From contig NZ_JAIXCQ010000017.1 of the NCBI RefSeq assembly GCF_020297055.1, positions 1 through 64,000 of the forward strand: a stretch of DNA of 64,000 nt, read 5' to 3'. The notes below the pieces were generated by a model. It saw nothing but the letters and a program-made list of their open reading frames with translations, ran no database searches and had not been told where the DNA came from. Positions 35,990 through 44,528 of this stretch are shown one piece after another; within the stretch, counting starts at the first letter, position 1, and the number at the start of each line of letters is the position of its first letter. The position numbers were made by a program, and so were the translations under genes. Source of the DNA: Isoptericola luteus (GTDB lineage Bacteria; Actinomycetota; Actinomycetes; Actinomycetales; Cellulomonadaceae).

Positions 35990-37471
35990 ATGAACGAACC
36001 GGGGGGCCGGCGCGAGCGCCAGGGGCTGGTGCACGCGCTCGGCGAGGTGCGGGCGCTGCCCGACGCCGAGCGCGAGGGGGCGATCGCGGCGGTCGCCGTC
36101 GCGCACCGTGCGCAGCTCGCACGCTCCGCCCGGCGGACGGCCCGCACGGTGGGCGCCACCACCGACACCCGGTGCTCGGCCCTCGAGGTCGTCGGCTCCG
36201 CACAGCGCGCCCTCCTGCACGACGTCGGGACCGGACTCCGGCACGTCGACGACCGCGCCTGGTCGGCGACGATGCGGTTCGAGTCTGCGCGTGCCGCCCG
36301 CGAGGCCGCGGCCCGCGGCCTGATCACCACCACGCCCTACCGCCAGCGCCTCGCGGCGGACCGGGCGGTCCTGCTGCAGCTGCGCCAGACGACCGTCCTG
36401 GACGCCGCCACGGAGACGACCCTCGTGGGTGCGGCTGCGGCTGCCCCGGCCGCCGTGCCGGCAGCGACAGACCTGCCGACGGCCGATCTCGCCGCCGCCC
36501 CGCGCTGGGGCGCGCTGGCGTCCGGGCCGACGGCTGCCACCGCGGTGGCACCCGTGCCCCCGGTCCGCCGTCGGCAGCGCGGGCTGTTCACGGGGCGCAC
36601 GTCGCACGCCGTCCGCCCCGCCCGGTGGGGTGCCGCGGCCGTCATGTCGGCAGCCGCGGTGCTCGTCGGCGCGAGCGTCGCCCCCGCCTTGCAGGGCGTC
36701 ACCGATCAGACCGGCCGCCAGCAGGCGGTCGTGGTGGAGACCACCGCCACCGCGGCACCGTCCGACCTGCTCGCCGGCCCGTTCCTGCACGGCTCCTACG
36801 TGCACCCCTTCACCGCGACCGTCGCCGAGGCCGCGCCCACGGGCGAGACCGACGTGCCGGTGGTGGTCGAGGCGCAGGAGGCGGTGGACGCGCAGGAGTC
36901 CTCGGCCTCCGGGACGACCGAGAGGGCCTCCGCGAGCTCGTCCGACGGGGGAGCTCGGGCCGACAAGTCCGATCGGGGGTCGGCGAAGGCCTCCGACCGG
37001 AAGGCCACCGAGACGAAGCCGTCAGGCCCGCGGGACACGCACCGCGGCCACGACACGTCGCGGGTCACGGCCGACACCAAGGGCGAGAAGGCCTCGAAGT
37101 CCACGGCCCGCGGGGCCGACAAGGCTTTCACGAGCAGCAAGGCCTCCAAGAACAGCAAGGCCTCCAAGAACAGCAAGGCCTCCAAGAACAGCGAGCGCCG
37201 GGGAAACCCCTCACGGGAGAAGGCCACCGTCGAGAACCGGCGCCACGACGGCGCACACAAGAAGGATCAGAAGAGCGACCGCAGCCGCGACCACCGTGCC
37301 TCCCAGGACCGTGGGAACGACCGTGCCGAGCGCAGCCGCGGCGGCCACGTCCGCTCCAAGGCCGCCTCGACGTCGGACCGCCGTGACCGGGGCTCCGACA
37401 GCTCGCAGCGCGCCCGCGGCAAGTCCCACGGCAACGAGCGGGGTTACCACAGCTCGTTCGGACGGCGCTGA
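35990..37471 (+). CDS. Single-pass membrane protein with Lys/Ser-rich C-terminus
   Basis: 493 residues from the ATG at 35990; an in-frame ATG at 35909 would add 27 residues. The cytoplasmic part (about 1-205) is helical and Arg/Ala-rich (REAAARGLITTTPYRQRLAADRAVLLQLRQ). One membrane helix (WGAAAVMSAAAVLVGASVAPAL, about 210-232) follows. The outer part ends in some 180 residues of Lys, Ser, Arg, Asp and His, including the SKASKN repeats. Its position after a sigma-like gene recalls sigma/anti-sigma pairs, but no anti-sigma domain is recognised. The basic tail may interact with the cell wall or acidic polymers. Confidence 0.65.
   Translation: MNEPGGRRERQGLVHALGEVRALPDAEREGAIAAVAVAHRAQLARSARRTARTVGATTDTRCSALEVVGSAQRALLHDVGTGLRHVDDRAWSATMRFESARAAREAAARGLITTTPYRQRLAADRAVLLQLRQTTVLDAATETTLVGAAAAAPAAVPAATDLPTADLAAAPRWGALASGPTAATAVAPVPPVRRRQRGLFTGRTSHAVRPARWGAAAVMSAAAVLVGASVAPALQGVTDQTGRQQAVVVETTATAAPSDLLAGPFLHGSYVHPFTATVAEAAPTGETDVPVVVEAQEAVDAQESSASGTTERASASSSDGGARADKSDRGSAKASDRKATETKPSGPRDTHRGHDTSRVTADTKGEKASKSTARGADKAFTSSKASKNSKASKNSKASKNSERRGNPSREKATVENRRHDGAHKKDQKSDRSRDHRASQDRGNDRAERSRGGHVRSKAASTSDRRDRGSDSSQRARGKSHGNERGYHSSFGRR
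37139..37192 (+). repeat. Three exact 18-bp in-frame repeats
   Basis: AAGGCCTCCAAGAACAGC occurs at 37139-37156, 37157-37174 and 37175-37192, encoding KASKNS three times in the basic tail of the membrane protein. Confidence 0.95.
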
Positions 37472-37516
37472 CGCCGCGGGGTCGCCGCCCCCAGACCCGA
37501 CCCGGACCCGAGGAGT

Positions 37517-37557
37517 GCCGAACGGCCGCCCCGCATCGAGCGGGGCGGCCGTTCGGC
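37517..37557. terminator. 17-bp perfect hairpin between convergent membrane-protein gene and csrA
   Basis: Arms 37517-37533 and 37541-37557 are exactly complementary with a 7-base loop. It should end transcription from both directions and marks the left edge of the flagellar cluster. Confidence 0.88.
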
Positions 37558-37597
37558 GTCCGGCGCCGTGGTGGGGCTGGTCAGCGGCGGCGGCTGG

Positions 37598-37870
37598 TCA
37601 GCGGCGGCCGTCGGCCGGTCGCGGCGACGCCCCGGGTGCGGCCGGCCGCAGCCCGAGCAGCGCGCGTGCTCCGTTCACGGCACCGGCGTCGGCCGTCGCG
37701 GCGCGGTTGACCGCGGCGACCTGGTCGACGATCTCCGCACGATGGATCCGCAGGTGGTCGGGCGCGTCGATTCCGATCCGCACGCCGTCCTTCCCCGCGG
37801 ACACGATGGTGACGACGACGTCGTCCCCGATGAGGATCTTGTCCCCCGCCTTGCGTCCCAGCACCAGCAT
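37598..37870 (-). CDS. csrA: Carbon storage regulator CsrA
   Basis: 90 residues; the conserved core is MLVLGRKAGDKILIGDDVVVTIVSAGKDGVRIGIDAPDHLRIHRAEI. It has an atypical Ala/Pro/Arg-rich extension of about 30 residues. CsrA dimers bind GGA motifs in mRNA leaders and, in flagellated Gram-positives, repress flagellin translation until freed by FliW. The flagellin leader in this cluster has two matching GGA motifs. The csrA leader itself contains AGGAAGAC and AGGAGGAC, so self-binding is possible. A GCATAGG box lies 47 bases upstream. Confidence 0.95.
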   Translation of the reverse strand: MLVLGRKAGDKILIGDDVVVTIVSAGKDGVRIGIDAPDHLRIHRAEIVDQVAAVNRAATADAGAVNGARALLGLRPAAPGASPRPADGRR

Positions 37871-37916
37871 CGACGTCCTCCTGACGTACCCGTGTCTTCC
37901 TGACCTCTCAGAAAGA

Positions 37917-37923
37917 CCTATGC
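37917..37923 (-). promoter_or_regulatory. GCATAGG box upstream of csrA
   Basis: Minus strand reads CCCGGTGCATAGGTC; the TAG is also the stop codon of the flhF-like gene. CTGA lies 13 bases further upstream. One of four such boxes at starts of flagellar units. Confidence 0.45.
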
Positions 37924-38769
37924 ACCGGGTTCGATGTCAGCCGTCGTCCAGCCCTCGGGCAGGCCGAGCGCGGCCACGCTGTCGGGCGTCGCGGTGAGCT
38001 CGCGTCCGACGACCGCCATCGCCCGCACAGCCGCGACGTGCCGGACGGCGTCGACCCACGCCTGGGTGTCCTCGGTCTTGCGGGACGCGTCGACGACGAC
38101 CCAGACCTCGTCCGGCCCGAGCCTCTCGAGCACCTCGCGCACGGCGTCGGCGCTGCGTCCGACGCCGACCCCCACCGCGACGGACGTGCTCGCACGGACA
38201 CCCATGGCCCGCGCCTCGACGGTGTCACGGTGGCCCGCGACCCGGAGCAGCCCGGCGGCGCCCGCCGTGCCGGCGCACGCGGGCAGCACCCCGAGCCGCT
38301 CGGCGAGGTCCCGCACCACGGCGACGGCGTCGTCGGCGAGCCCCACGAGCGCGACGAGGTCGCCGGGACGCGTCGACGGCCCGTCGACCTCGGTGGCCGG
38401 GCCGGGCCCGGTCGTCTCGGCGACGAGCCCGGACAGCAGCGCGGCGAAGTCTTCCCCGCCCGTCGAGACCTCGACGTCGCGGCCGGTGGCCGGGTCGAGC
38501 TGGTCGCCGTCGTCCGCCTCGTCGAGCAGCGCGGCGATGCCCGGACGGCGGGACCCGGGGAACGCGCCGGTCCGCGGCGGGGTCGGCCCCTGGCCGGGCT
38601 CCAAGGCCTCGACCACGATCTCGTAGCGCTGACGCCCGAAGAGGCCGGCGAGCCCACCGGTGATCACCCGCTCGGCGGAGACGATCCGCACGTCGGGTCC
38701 GTAGGTGCGGCGCGCCACGTCGAGGGCGGCGCGCAGCGAGTCACCCTCGACCCGCGATCGCCGGGGCAT
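37918..38769 (-). CDS. FlhF-like flagellar protein with degenerate GTPase domain
   Basis: 283 residues. The N-terminus (SLRAALDVARRTYGPDVRIVSAERVITGGLAGLFGRQRYEIVVEA) matches FlhF, the SRP-type GTPase that places flagella. The C-terminal domain keeps the fold pattern (LVALVGLADDAVAVVRDLAERLGVL and EVWVVVDASRKTEDTQAWVDAV). The P-loop GxTGxGKT is replaced by GLADDAVAV, and no DTAG or TKxD motif is seen, so GTP binding is unlikely. It overlaps the end of flhA by up to 29 bases and is therefore in the expected flhA-flhF order. Confidence 0.75.
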   Translation of the reverse strand: MPRRSRVEGDSLRAALDVARRTYGPDVRIVSAERVITGGLAGLFGRQRYEIVVEALEPGQGPTPPRTGAFPGSRRPGIAALLDEADDGDQLDPATGRDVEVSTGGEDFAALLSGLVAETTGPGPATEVDGPSTRPGDLVALVGLADDAVAVVRDLAERLGVLPACAGTAGAAGLLRVAGHRDTVEARAMGVRASTSVAVGVGVGRSADAVREVLERLGPDEVWVVVDASRKTEDTQAWVDAVRHVAAVRAMAVVGRELTATPDSVAALGLPEGWTTADIEPGA

Positions 38770-40810
38770 CGTTCACCACCCCGACCGTCTCGATGAGGGC
38801 GTGGCCCGCGGTGGCCTCCGTGTAGGAGAGCACCGGCAGGTCGGGCACCTGGGTGGCCACGAGGCGCTGGACCGCGGGGCGCAGCGACGGCGCGCACACC
38901 AGCACGACGTCGTGGCCCGCGGTCCTGGCCGCGGCGGCCTGGTCGGCCACCGACGTGCGGAACGCGTCGAGGCGCGCCGGGTCGAGCAGGATGGACGTGC
39001 CGTGCTCCCCGCCGGTCTGGCGCCCCGCGAGCATGGCCTGCTCGAGCGCGGGCGCGATCGTCACCACCGTGAGCGTGCCGTCGACCGTGTGCCGGGCCGG
39101 GACGGCCGGGCCGAGCGCGGCGCGCGCCGCCTCCACCAGGTACTCCGGGTCGGTGGACCGCTTCGCCGCGAGGGCGAGCGCCTCGTAGATCCGCGGCAGG
39201 TCGTTGACGGCGACCTGCTCGTCGAGCAGTCCCTGCAGGACCCGCTGGATCTCGGCGAGCGACAGCAGCGACGGCGTGAGCTCGTCCACCGCCGACGGGC
39301 TGTGGCGTTTGATCTCCTCGGTCAACACACGAACATCCTCTCGCGAGAGCAGGCGTCCGGCATTCGCCGAGATGATCGCGGACAGGTGGGTCACGAGCAC
39401 GGAGACACGGTCGATGACGGTGGCGCCCGCCATCTCGGCGCTGTGCCGCATCTCGACGGGCACCCACTTGCCGTCCATGCCGAACACCGGGTCGACGGTG
39501 GCCTGCCCCGGCAGGGAACCGAGGGCGTCGCCCAGGGCCAGCACCTTGCCCGCGGGGGCACGCCCGCGGCCTGCCTCGACGCCCGCGATCCGCACCGCGT
39601 ACGTGGAGGCGGGCAGCTCGATCGAGTCGCGGGTGCGCACCGGCGGCACGACGACCCCGAGGTCCAGGGCGATCTTGCGCCGCAGCGCGCGCACCCGGCC
39701 GAGGAGGTCGTCGTGCGCGCCGGTGACGAGGTCGACGAGGTCAGGCGCGAGCAGGATCTCGAGCGCGTGCACCCGCATCTGCTCGAGCAGGTCGTCGGTG
39801 TTCTCGGGGGACGCCGACGCCGACGCCTCGGCGCGGGCGGCCTCCGCGCGGGCCGCCTCGGCCCGCTTCTGGCCGGCGCGGATCTGCTGGGCGGCCACGA
39901 GAAGGCCGATGCCGAGCAGGATGAACGGGAGCTTGGGCATCCCCTCGATGAGCGCCATGACCAGGGCGGACGCGCCGGCGATGGCGACCGCCTGCTGCGA
40001 CTGGACGAGCTGCTTGGACGCCTGCGAGCCGACGTCGCCCTCGCCGGCGTTCGACCGGGTCACGATCATGCCGGTGGCGACGGCCATCAGCAGCGCGGGC
40101 ACCTGGGTGACGAGCCCGTCGCCGACGGTGAGGATCGAGTACGTGTCGATGGACTCCATGACCGGCATGCTGTGCATGACCACGCCGACGACGATGCCGC
40201 CCACCAGGTTGATGAGCGTGATGACGATGCCGGCGATCGCGTCGCCCTTGACGAACTTCGACGCGCCGTCCATCGCGCCGTAGAAGTCGGCCTCGGCCGA
40301 GATCTCCGCGCGGCGCGTGCGGGCGTCCGTCTCGCTGATCAGCCCGGCGTTGAGGTCGGCGTCGATCGCCATCTGCTTGCCGGGCATCGCGTCGAGGGTG
40401 AACCGGGCACCCACCTCGGCCACGCGCTCGGCACCCTTGGTGATCACGAGGAACTGGATGACCACGAGGATGAGGAACACGACCATGCCGATGACGAGGT
40501 TGCCGTCGACGACGATGTGGCCGAACGCGCCGATGACCTCGCCCGCGTAGCCGTCGCCCAGCACGAGGCGCGTGGAGGCGACGTTGAGCCCGAGCCGGAA
40601 CAGGGTCGCGATGAGCAGCATCGACGGGAACACCGAGAAGTCCAGCGGCTTCTTGACGAACATCGACGTCAGCAGGATCACCAGCGACAGCAGGATGTTC
40701 ACGATGATGAGCACGTCGAGCAGCCCGGCCGGGATCGGCACCACGAGCAGCAGGACGATCCCCACCACGCCGAGCGGGACGGCGATCATGCCGAGGCCTG
40801 GGTTCTTCAC
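38741..40810 (-). CDS. flhA: Flagellar type III export gate protein FlhA
   Basis: 689 residues, normal size. Eight membrane helices fill the first 300 residues, including the FHIPEP signature region LFRLGLNVASTRLVLGDGYAG. The cytoplasmic loop with SETDARTRRAEISAEADFYGAMDGASKFVKGDAIAG follows. The C-terminal half is the cytosolic ring domain that docks substrates and chaperones. It starts a unit with the FlhF-like gene. Between it and flhB lie a GGCGGC-TCCG-GCCGCC hairpin and a GCATAGG box, suggesting its own promoter. Confidence 0.97.
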   Translation of the reverse strand: MKNPGLGMIAVPLGVVGIVLLLVVPIPAGLLDVLIIVNILLSLVILLTSMFVKKPLDFSVFPSMLLIATLFRLGLNVASTRLVLGDGYAGEVIGAFGHIVVDGNLVIGMVVFLILVVIQFLVITKGAERVAEVGARFTLDAMPGKQMAIDADLNAGLISETDARTRRAEISAEADFYGAMDGASKFVKGDAIAGIVITLINLVGGIVVGVVMHSMPVMESIDTYSILTVGDGLVTQVPALLMAVATGMIVTRSNAGEGDVGSQASKQLVQSQQAVAIAGASALVMALIEGMPKLPFILLGIGLLVAAQQIRAGQKRAEAARAEAARAEASASASPENTDDLLEQMRVHALEILLAPDLVDLVTGAHDDLLGRVRALRRKIALDLGVVVPPVRTRDSIELPASTYAVRIAGVEAGRGRAPAGKVLALGDALGSLPGQATVDPVFGMDGKWVPVEMRHSAEMAGATVIDRVSVLVTHLSAIISANAGRLLSREDVRVLTEEIKRHSPSAVDELTPSLLSLAEIQRVLQGLLDEQVAVNDLPRIYEALALAAKRSTDPEYLVEAARAALGPAVPARHTVDGTLTVVTIAPALEQAMLAGRQTGGEHGTSILLDPARLDAFRTSVADQAAAARTAGHDVVLVCAPSLRPAVQRLVATQVPDLPVLSYTEATAGHALIETVGVVNDAPAIAGRG

Positions 40811-40863
40811 GCTGTGACCTGCTCCTTCACGTTCCGGGTCGGCGGCTCCGGCCGCCGTGACTC

Positions 40864-40870
40864 CCTATGC
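40864..40870 (-). promoter_or_regulatory. GCATAGG box upstream of flhA
   Basis: Minus strand reads CCCGTGCATAGGGAG, 54 bases before the flhA start; the TAG is the flhB stop codon. A small hairpin at 40841-40856 lies between box and gene. Confidence 0.45.
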
Positions 40871-42007
40871 ACGGGCGCGCCGCCGCAGCGGGCGCTCGGC
40901 GACGACGGTGCCCGGCTCCATCGCCGGCTGCGCCATGCGGTGCGGGACGGCCGAGGCGGCGGCGCCGCGACGGGACAGCGCCATGACGAAGGCCAGGACG
41001 CGGGCGACCGCGGTGTAGAGCTCGACGGGCACCTCGTGGCCCACGTCGCACGCCTGGTGCAGCGCCCGGGCGAGCGGTATGTCGCGCACCATCGGCACCC
41101 GGGCCTCCTCGGCCCGCTCGCGGATGCGTGCGGCGACGTGGTCGGCGCCCTTCGCGACGACGCGGGGCGCCGACTTCCCCGGCTCGTACTTGATCGCCAC
41201 GGCGACGTGGGTCGGGTTGACCACCACGACGTCGGCGTCGGCGACCGACGCGATCATGCGGTTGCGCGACATGGACCGCGCCATGGACCGGCGCTGGGAC
41301 TTCACGAGGGGGTCGCCGTCGGAGCTCTTGTGCTCGTCCTTGAGCTCCTTCTTGGACATGCGCGTCTTCTTGCGGTTGCGCTTGGCCACGACGAGCACGT
41401 CGAGCAGGCCGAGGGCGACGCCGGCCGCGGTGGCCCAGATCAGCAGCGAGGCGACCCCGCCGTTCGCCGCCAGCACCAGCGTGGCGATCGGCAGCCCGCC
41501 GGCGGCCAGCAGCACGGGCATGAGGGACTGCACGACGACGTACAGCACCACGCCCACGACCGACGTCTTGAGCAGCGCCTTGACCCCGTTCCACAGGGCC
41601 TGCGGCCCGAAGATCCGCTTCATCCCCTTGAGCAGGTCGAGGTGCTCGACCTCGATGCGCGGCTTCTTCAGGTGCAGGCCGCCCTGGGCGACCGAGCCGA
41701 CGATCACCGCGACGGCGGTCGCGGCGAACAGCATGCCCAGGGTGGGCAGCACGGAGCCGAGCGCGTGCTGCAGGTACGCGAGCGCGACGGCGGGTTCGGG
41801 CTTCTCGATGACGGTGCGCCAGGACAGCACCTGGTCGGTGGCCGCCTGCGCGCCCTGGCTCAGGGTCCACGGCAGGACGGCGCCCGCCACGCCCATCCCG
41901 ATCCAGGCGGTCAGGTCCTGGGAGCGGCTGAGCTGCCCCTTCGACCGGACCTCCTTCATCTTGCGGTCGGAGGCCTGCTCGGTCTTCTCCTCGGTGCTCT
42001 CGGCCAT
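40865..42007 (-). CDS. flhB: Flagellar export switch protein FlhB
   Basis: 380 residues. The N-terminus (EEKTEQASDRKMKEVRSKGQLSRSQDL) is typical, four membrane helices follow, and the cytoplasmic domain carries the self-cleaving NPTH motif at about residue 264. It switches export from hook to filament substrates. The ATG at 42005-42007 shares its last base position with the fliR stop region (one-base overlap), so it is coupled to fliR. A stretch of about 30 residues after the NPTH domain is rich in Arg and Ala. It is the last gene of the fliM-flhB unit. Confidence 0.96.
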   Translation of the reverse strand: MAESTEEKTEQASDRKMKEVRSKGQLSRSQDLTAWIGMGVAGAVLPWTLSQGAQAATDQVLSWRTVIEKPEPAVALAYLQHALGSVLPTLGMLFAATAVAVIVGSVAQGGLHLKKPRIEVEHLDLLKGMKRIFGPQALWNGVKALLKTSVVGVVLYVVVQSLMPVLLAAGGLPIATLVLAANGGVASLLIWATAAGVALGLLDVLVVAKRNRKKTRMSKKELKDEHKSSDGDPLVKSQRRSMARSMSRNRMIASVADADVVVVNPTHVAVAIKYEPGKSAPRVVAKGADHVAARIRERAEEARVPMVRDIPLARALHQACDVGHEVPVELYTAVARVLAFVMALSRRGAAASAVPHRMAQPAMEPGTVVAERPLRRRARA

Positions 42008-42759
42008 CAGCCCACCTCCCCCATGTAGCCCAGCGCCTGCTCCACCAGGACGGAGACGGCGTGCGGCAGCGCCACGACGACCGTCCCCACGAGAGTCAGG
42101 GTGAGGAAGATCTTCAGCGGGAAGCCCATCGCGAAGGCGTTGAGCGCGGGCGCCACGCGGTTGACGAGGCCGAGCCCGGCGTCGGCGAGGAACAGCACGA
42201 CGATGATCGGCCCCGCGATCTGCAGCCCGGCGAGGAACGAGCCGGTCAGGGCCGCCACGAAGGAGTCGACGGGCACGCCCGCGAGCCCGCCCACGGGGAC
42301 CGCCGCGTACGACCGGGCCAGGCCCAGCACGACCAGCTGGTACGCGTCCGAGGTGAACATGAGCACGACGGCGGTCAGCGCGAACAGGCGGGTGAGCTGG
42401 GAGCCCTGGACGTTGGTCTGCGGGTCGTACGCCATCGCCAGCGAGAAGCCGCCGAACAGGTCGAGGTGCGAGCCGGCGGCCGTGATCGCGGACATGACGA
42501 CCATGACGAGGGCGCCGAGCATGGCGCCGGTGACGGCCTCGGCCACCACGTAGCCCAGCAGCGTGGCGGTGCCCACCGGTACGAAGTCCGGTGCGGCACC
42601 GGTGGAGACCGCCATGCCCAGGGAGACGGCGAGGATCGCGCGCACCTGCGACGGGATCGCGCGGTGCGAGAAGGGCGGCGCGATGATCATGAACGCCGCC
42701 ATCCGCACGCCCGCCAGCAGCGTCGCCTGCAGCCACGCCATGTCGATGTCCAGCTCCAC
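42007..42759 (-). CDS. fliR: Flagellar export gate protein FliR
   Basis: 250 residues with about six hydrophobic segments; MAAFMIIAPPFSHRAIPSQVRAILAVSLG near the N-terminus and FLADAGLGLVNRVAPALNAFAMGFPLKI toward the end are the typical FliR regions. It forms the export gate core with FliP and FliQ in the membrane. It follows fliQ by 4 bases and overlaps flhB by one. Confidence 0.96.
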   Translation of the reverse strand: MELDIDMAWLQATLLAGVRMAAFMIIAPPFSHRAIPSQVRAILAVSLGMAVSTGAAPDFVPVGTATLLGYVVAEAVTGAMLGALVMVVMSAITAAGSHLDLFGGFSLAMAYDPQTNVQGSQLTRLFALTAVVLMFTSDAYQLVVLGLARSYAAVPVGGLAGVPVDSFVAALTGSFLAGLQIAGPIIVVLFLADAGLGLVNRVAPALNAFAMGFPLKIFLTLTLVGTVVVALPHAVSVLVEQALGYMGEVG

Positions 42760-42763
42760 GGGC

Positions 42764-43039
42764 TCAGCCGCCGCCCAGCAGGGTGGGGATCTGCTCGAAC
42801 ATCGCGTGGGTGAACGACACCATCTCGCTGATCATCCAGTTGCCGCACACGATGAGCGCGACGGCGACCGCCACGGCCTTGGGCACGAACGAGAGCGTGA
42901 TCTCCTGGATCTGGGTCACGGACTGCACCAGGGAGATGGCGAAGCCCACGACGAGCGACGTGATGAGCACGGGCGCGGCCAGCTTGGCGGCCATGGCGAG
43001 CGCCAGGGTGGCGATGTCGATGACTGCGGTGGTCTCCAT
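42764..43039 (-). CDS. fliQ: Flagellar export gate protein FliQ
   Basis: 91 residues, two membrane helices (LAMAAKLAAPVLITSLVVGFAISLVQSVTQIQEITLSFVPK and AVAVAVALIVCGNWMI). The size and the VGFAISLVQSVTQIQE core are characteristic. It lies 3 bases after fliP and 4 before fliR. Confidence 0.96.
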   Translation of the reverse strand: METTAVIDIATLALAMAAKLAAPVLITSLVVGFAISLVQSVTQIQEITLSFVPKAVAVAVALIVCGNWMISEMVSFTHAMFEQIPTLLGGG

Positions 43040-43042
43040 GGC

Positions 43043-43900
43043 TCAGCCCACCCCGTAGGTGCTGATCAGCGTGGTCGTGATGAGCCCCCACCCGTCGACG
43101 AGGACGAACAGCAGCAGCTTGAACGGCAGCGAGATCATCGTCGGCGGCAGCATCATCATGCCCATGCTCATCAGGGCGGCCGAGACCACGAGGTCGATGA
43201 CGAGGAACGGCACGAACACGACGAAGCCGATGACGAACGCCGCCCGGAGCTCCGAGATGAGGAACGCCGGCACGAGCGTCGTCAGGGGCACGACGTCGGG
43301 GTTCGCGGGGTTGGAGAGGTCGGCGGCCCGGGTCATCAGGGCCAGGTCCTCCTCGCGGGTGTGCGCGAGCATGAACTCCCGCAGGGGCGCGGCACCCGCA
43401 TCGAGGGCGGCACCGAACGTCATCCCGCCGTCGAGGTAGGGCTGGACGGCGATCTCGTTGATCTGGCCGATCACCGGCCACATCACGAACATCGACAGGA
43501 ACAGCGCCAGCCCGGCGAGGACCATGTTCGGGGGCACCGTGGCGGTGCCCAGCGCGTTCCGGGTCAGCGCGAGGACGACGAAGATCTTGGTGAACGACGT
43601 CATCATCAGCAGCAGCGTCGGCGCGAGCGACAGCAGCGTGATCCCGACGAGGGTGACCAGGGAGGACGACGGCTCGCCGTTCGGTCCGTTGATCTCGACC
43701 GAGACGCTGCTGTCGCCGTCCTGCGGGTCTGCCGGGGCGGTGGGCGCGGTCGGCGGGGTCGGGTCGACGGGCGCGGCACCCGCCGCGGGGGCGAACAGGA
43801 CCGCCGCGAGCACGACGACGAGGGCGATCAGCACCACGAGGGCAGGGCCTCGCAGCCGCCGCCGCGCCAGGGGCGCGGAGGGCGTGGTGGAAGCGGTCAT
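43043..43900 (-). CDS. fliP: Flagellar export gate protein FliP
   Basis: 285 residues. A signal peptide-like N-terminus (LRGPALVVLIALVVVLAAVLFAPAAGA) and a Pro/Thr-rich linker precede the conserved core: TSFTKIFVVLALTRNALGT, PPNMVLAGLALFLSMFVM and ISLPFKLLLFVLVDGWGLI. The ATG at 43900 overlaps the fliO stop by four bases (ATGA). The long extracytoplasmic linker before the first core helix is larger than in enterobacteria. Confidence 0.96.
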   Translation of the reverse strand: MTASTTPSAPLARRRLRGPALVVLIALVVVLAAVLFAPAAGAAPVDPTPPTAPTAPADPQDGDSSVSVEINGPNGEPSSSLVTLVGITLLSLAPTLLLMMTSFTKIFVVLALTRNALGTATVPPNMVLAGLALFLSMFVMWPVIGQINEIAVQPYLDGGMTFGAALDAGAAPLREFMLAHTREEDLALMTRAADLSNPANPDVVPLTTLVPAFLISELRAAFVIGFVVFVPFLVIDLVVSAALMSMGMMMLPPTMISLPFKLLLFVLVDGWGLITTTLISTYGVG

Positions 43901-44523
43901 CTCCGGCCCGCCCACACGGTCAGGGCCGAGCGGCGCCACGTGGCGGGCGCGAGGAACGTCCGCAGGGCGTCCGGCAGCGCCGGGCGCCCGGTGGCGTGCG
44001 GTGCGCCGACCGGGACGTCGTTCGCAGGCTCCGTCGGGGCCTCGGCGGGGACGTCGGCCAGGATCTCGGTGCGCGCGTCGGGCCGCGCCTCGTCGATGTC
44101 CGCGTCCGGCGCGGCGCCGGCGCGGACGAGCCAGTCCTGGGCCGCCATCACGGCGTCGTCGAACAAGGGCTCGGCCGGGACGGCCGACGTCGTCGGCAGC
44201 GCGGCAGCCGGGACCGCGGCGCGCGCGGCCGGGGACGCCGCGGGCACGGTCGCGGGCACGTCCGCGGGCTGCGGCGCGTCCTGCCGGTCGATCAGCGTCA
44301 CGGAGGACTCGGTGACCCCGAGCAGGTACTGCGTGCCGCCCGCCTGGAGCAGCACGGCGGCGCTCTTGCCGGTCAGGCCCTGGCGGGCGACGACGCTGAG
44401 CTGCGCGCCCGCGGCCTTCGCCGTGCTGCGCGCGCCCCGGCCGGCGATCCGGTAGGACAGCCACAGGAGCCCGAACACGACGACGAGCGAGAACGCGACC
44501 CGCAGCACGGTGACGAGGTCCAT
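43897..44523 (-). CDS. fliO: Flagellar export assembly protein FliO
   Basis: 208 residues. One N-terminal membrane helix (VLRVAFSLVVVFGLLWLSYRIAG) leads into the short FliO domain (LSVVARQGLTGKSAAVLLQAGGTQYLLGVTESSVTLI). An Ala/Pro-rich tail follows. FliO helps assemble the FliP ring. It is assigned from this domain and its place between fliN and fliP. Confidence 0.88.
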   Translation of the reverse strand: MDLVTVLRVAFSLVVVFGLLWLSYRIAGRGARSTAKAAGAQLSVVARQGLTGKSAAVLLQAGGTQYLLGVTESSVTLIDRQDAPQPADVPATVPAASPAARAAVPAAALPTTSAVPAEPLFDDAVMAAQDWLVRAGAAPDADIDEARPDARTEILADVPAEAPTEPANDVPVGAPHATGRPALPDALRTFLAPATWRRSALTVWAGRR

Positions 44524-44528
44524 GCCGG

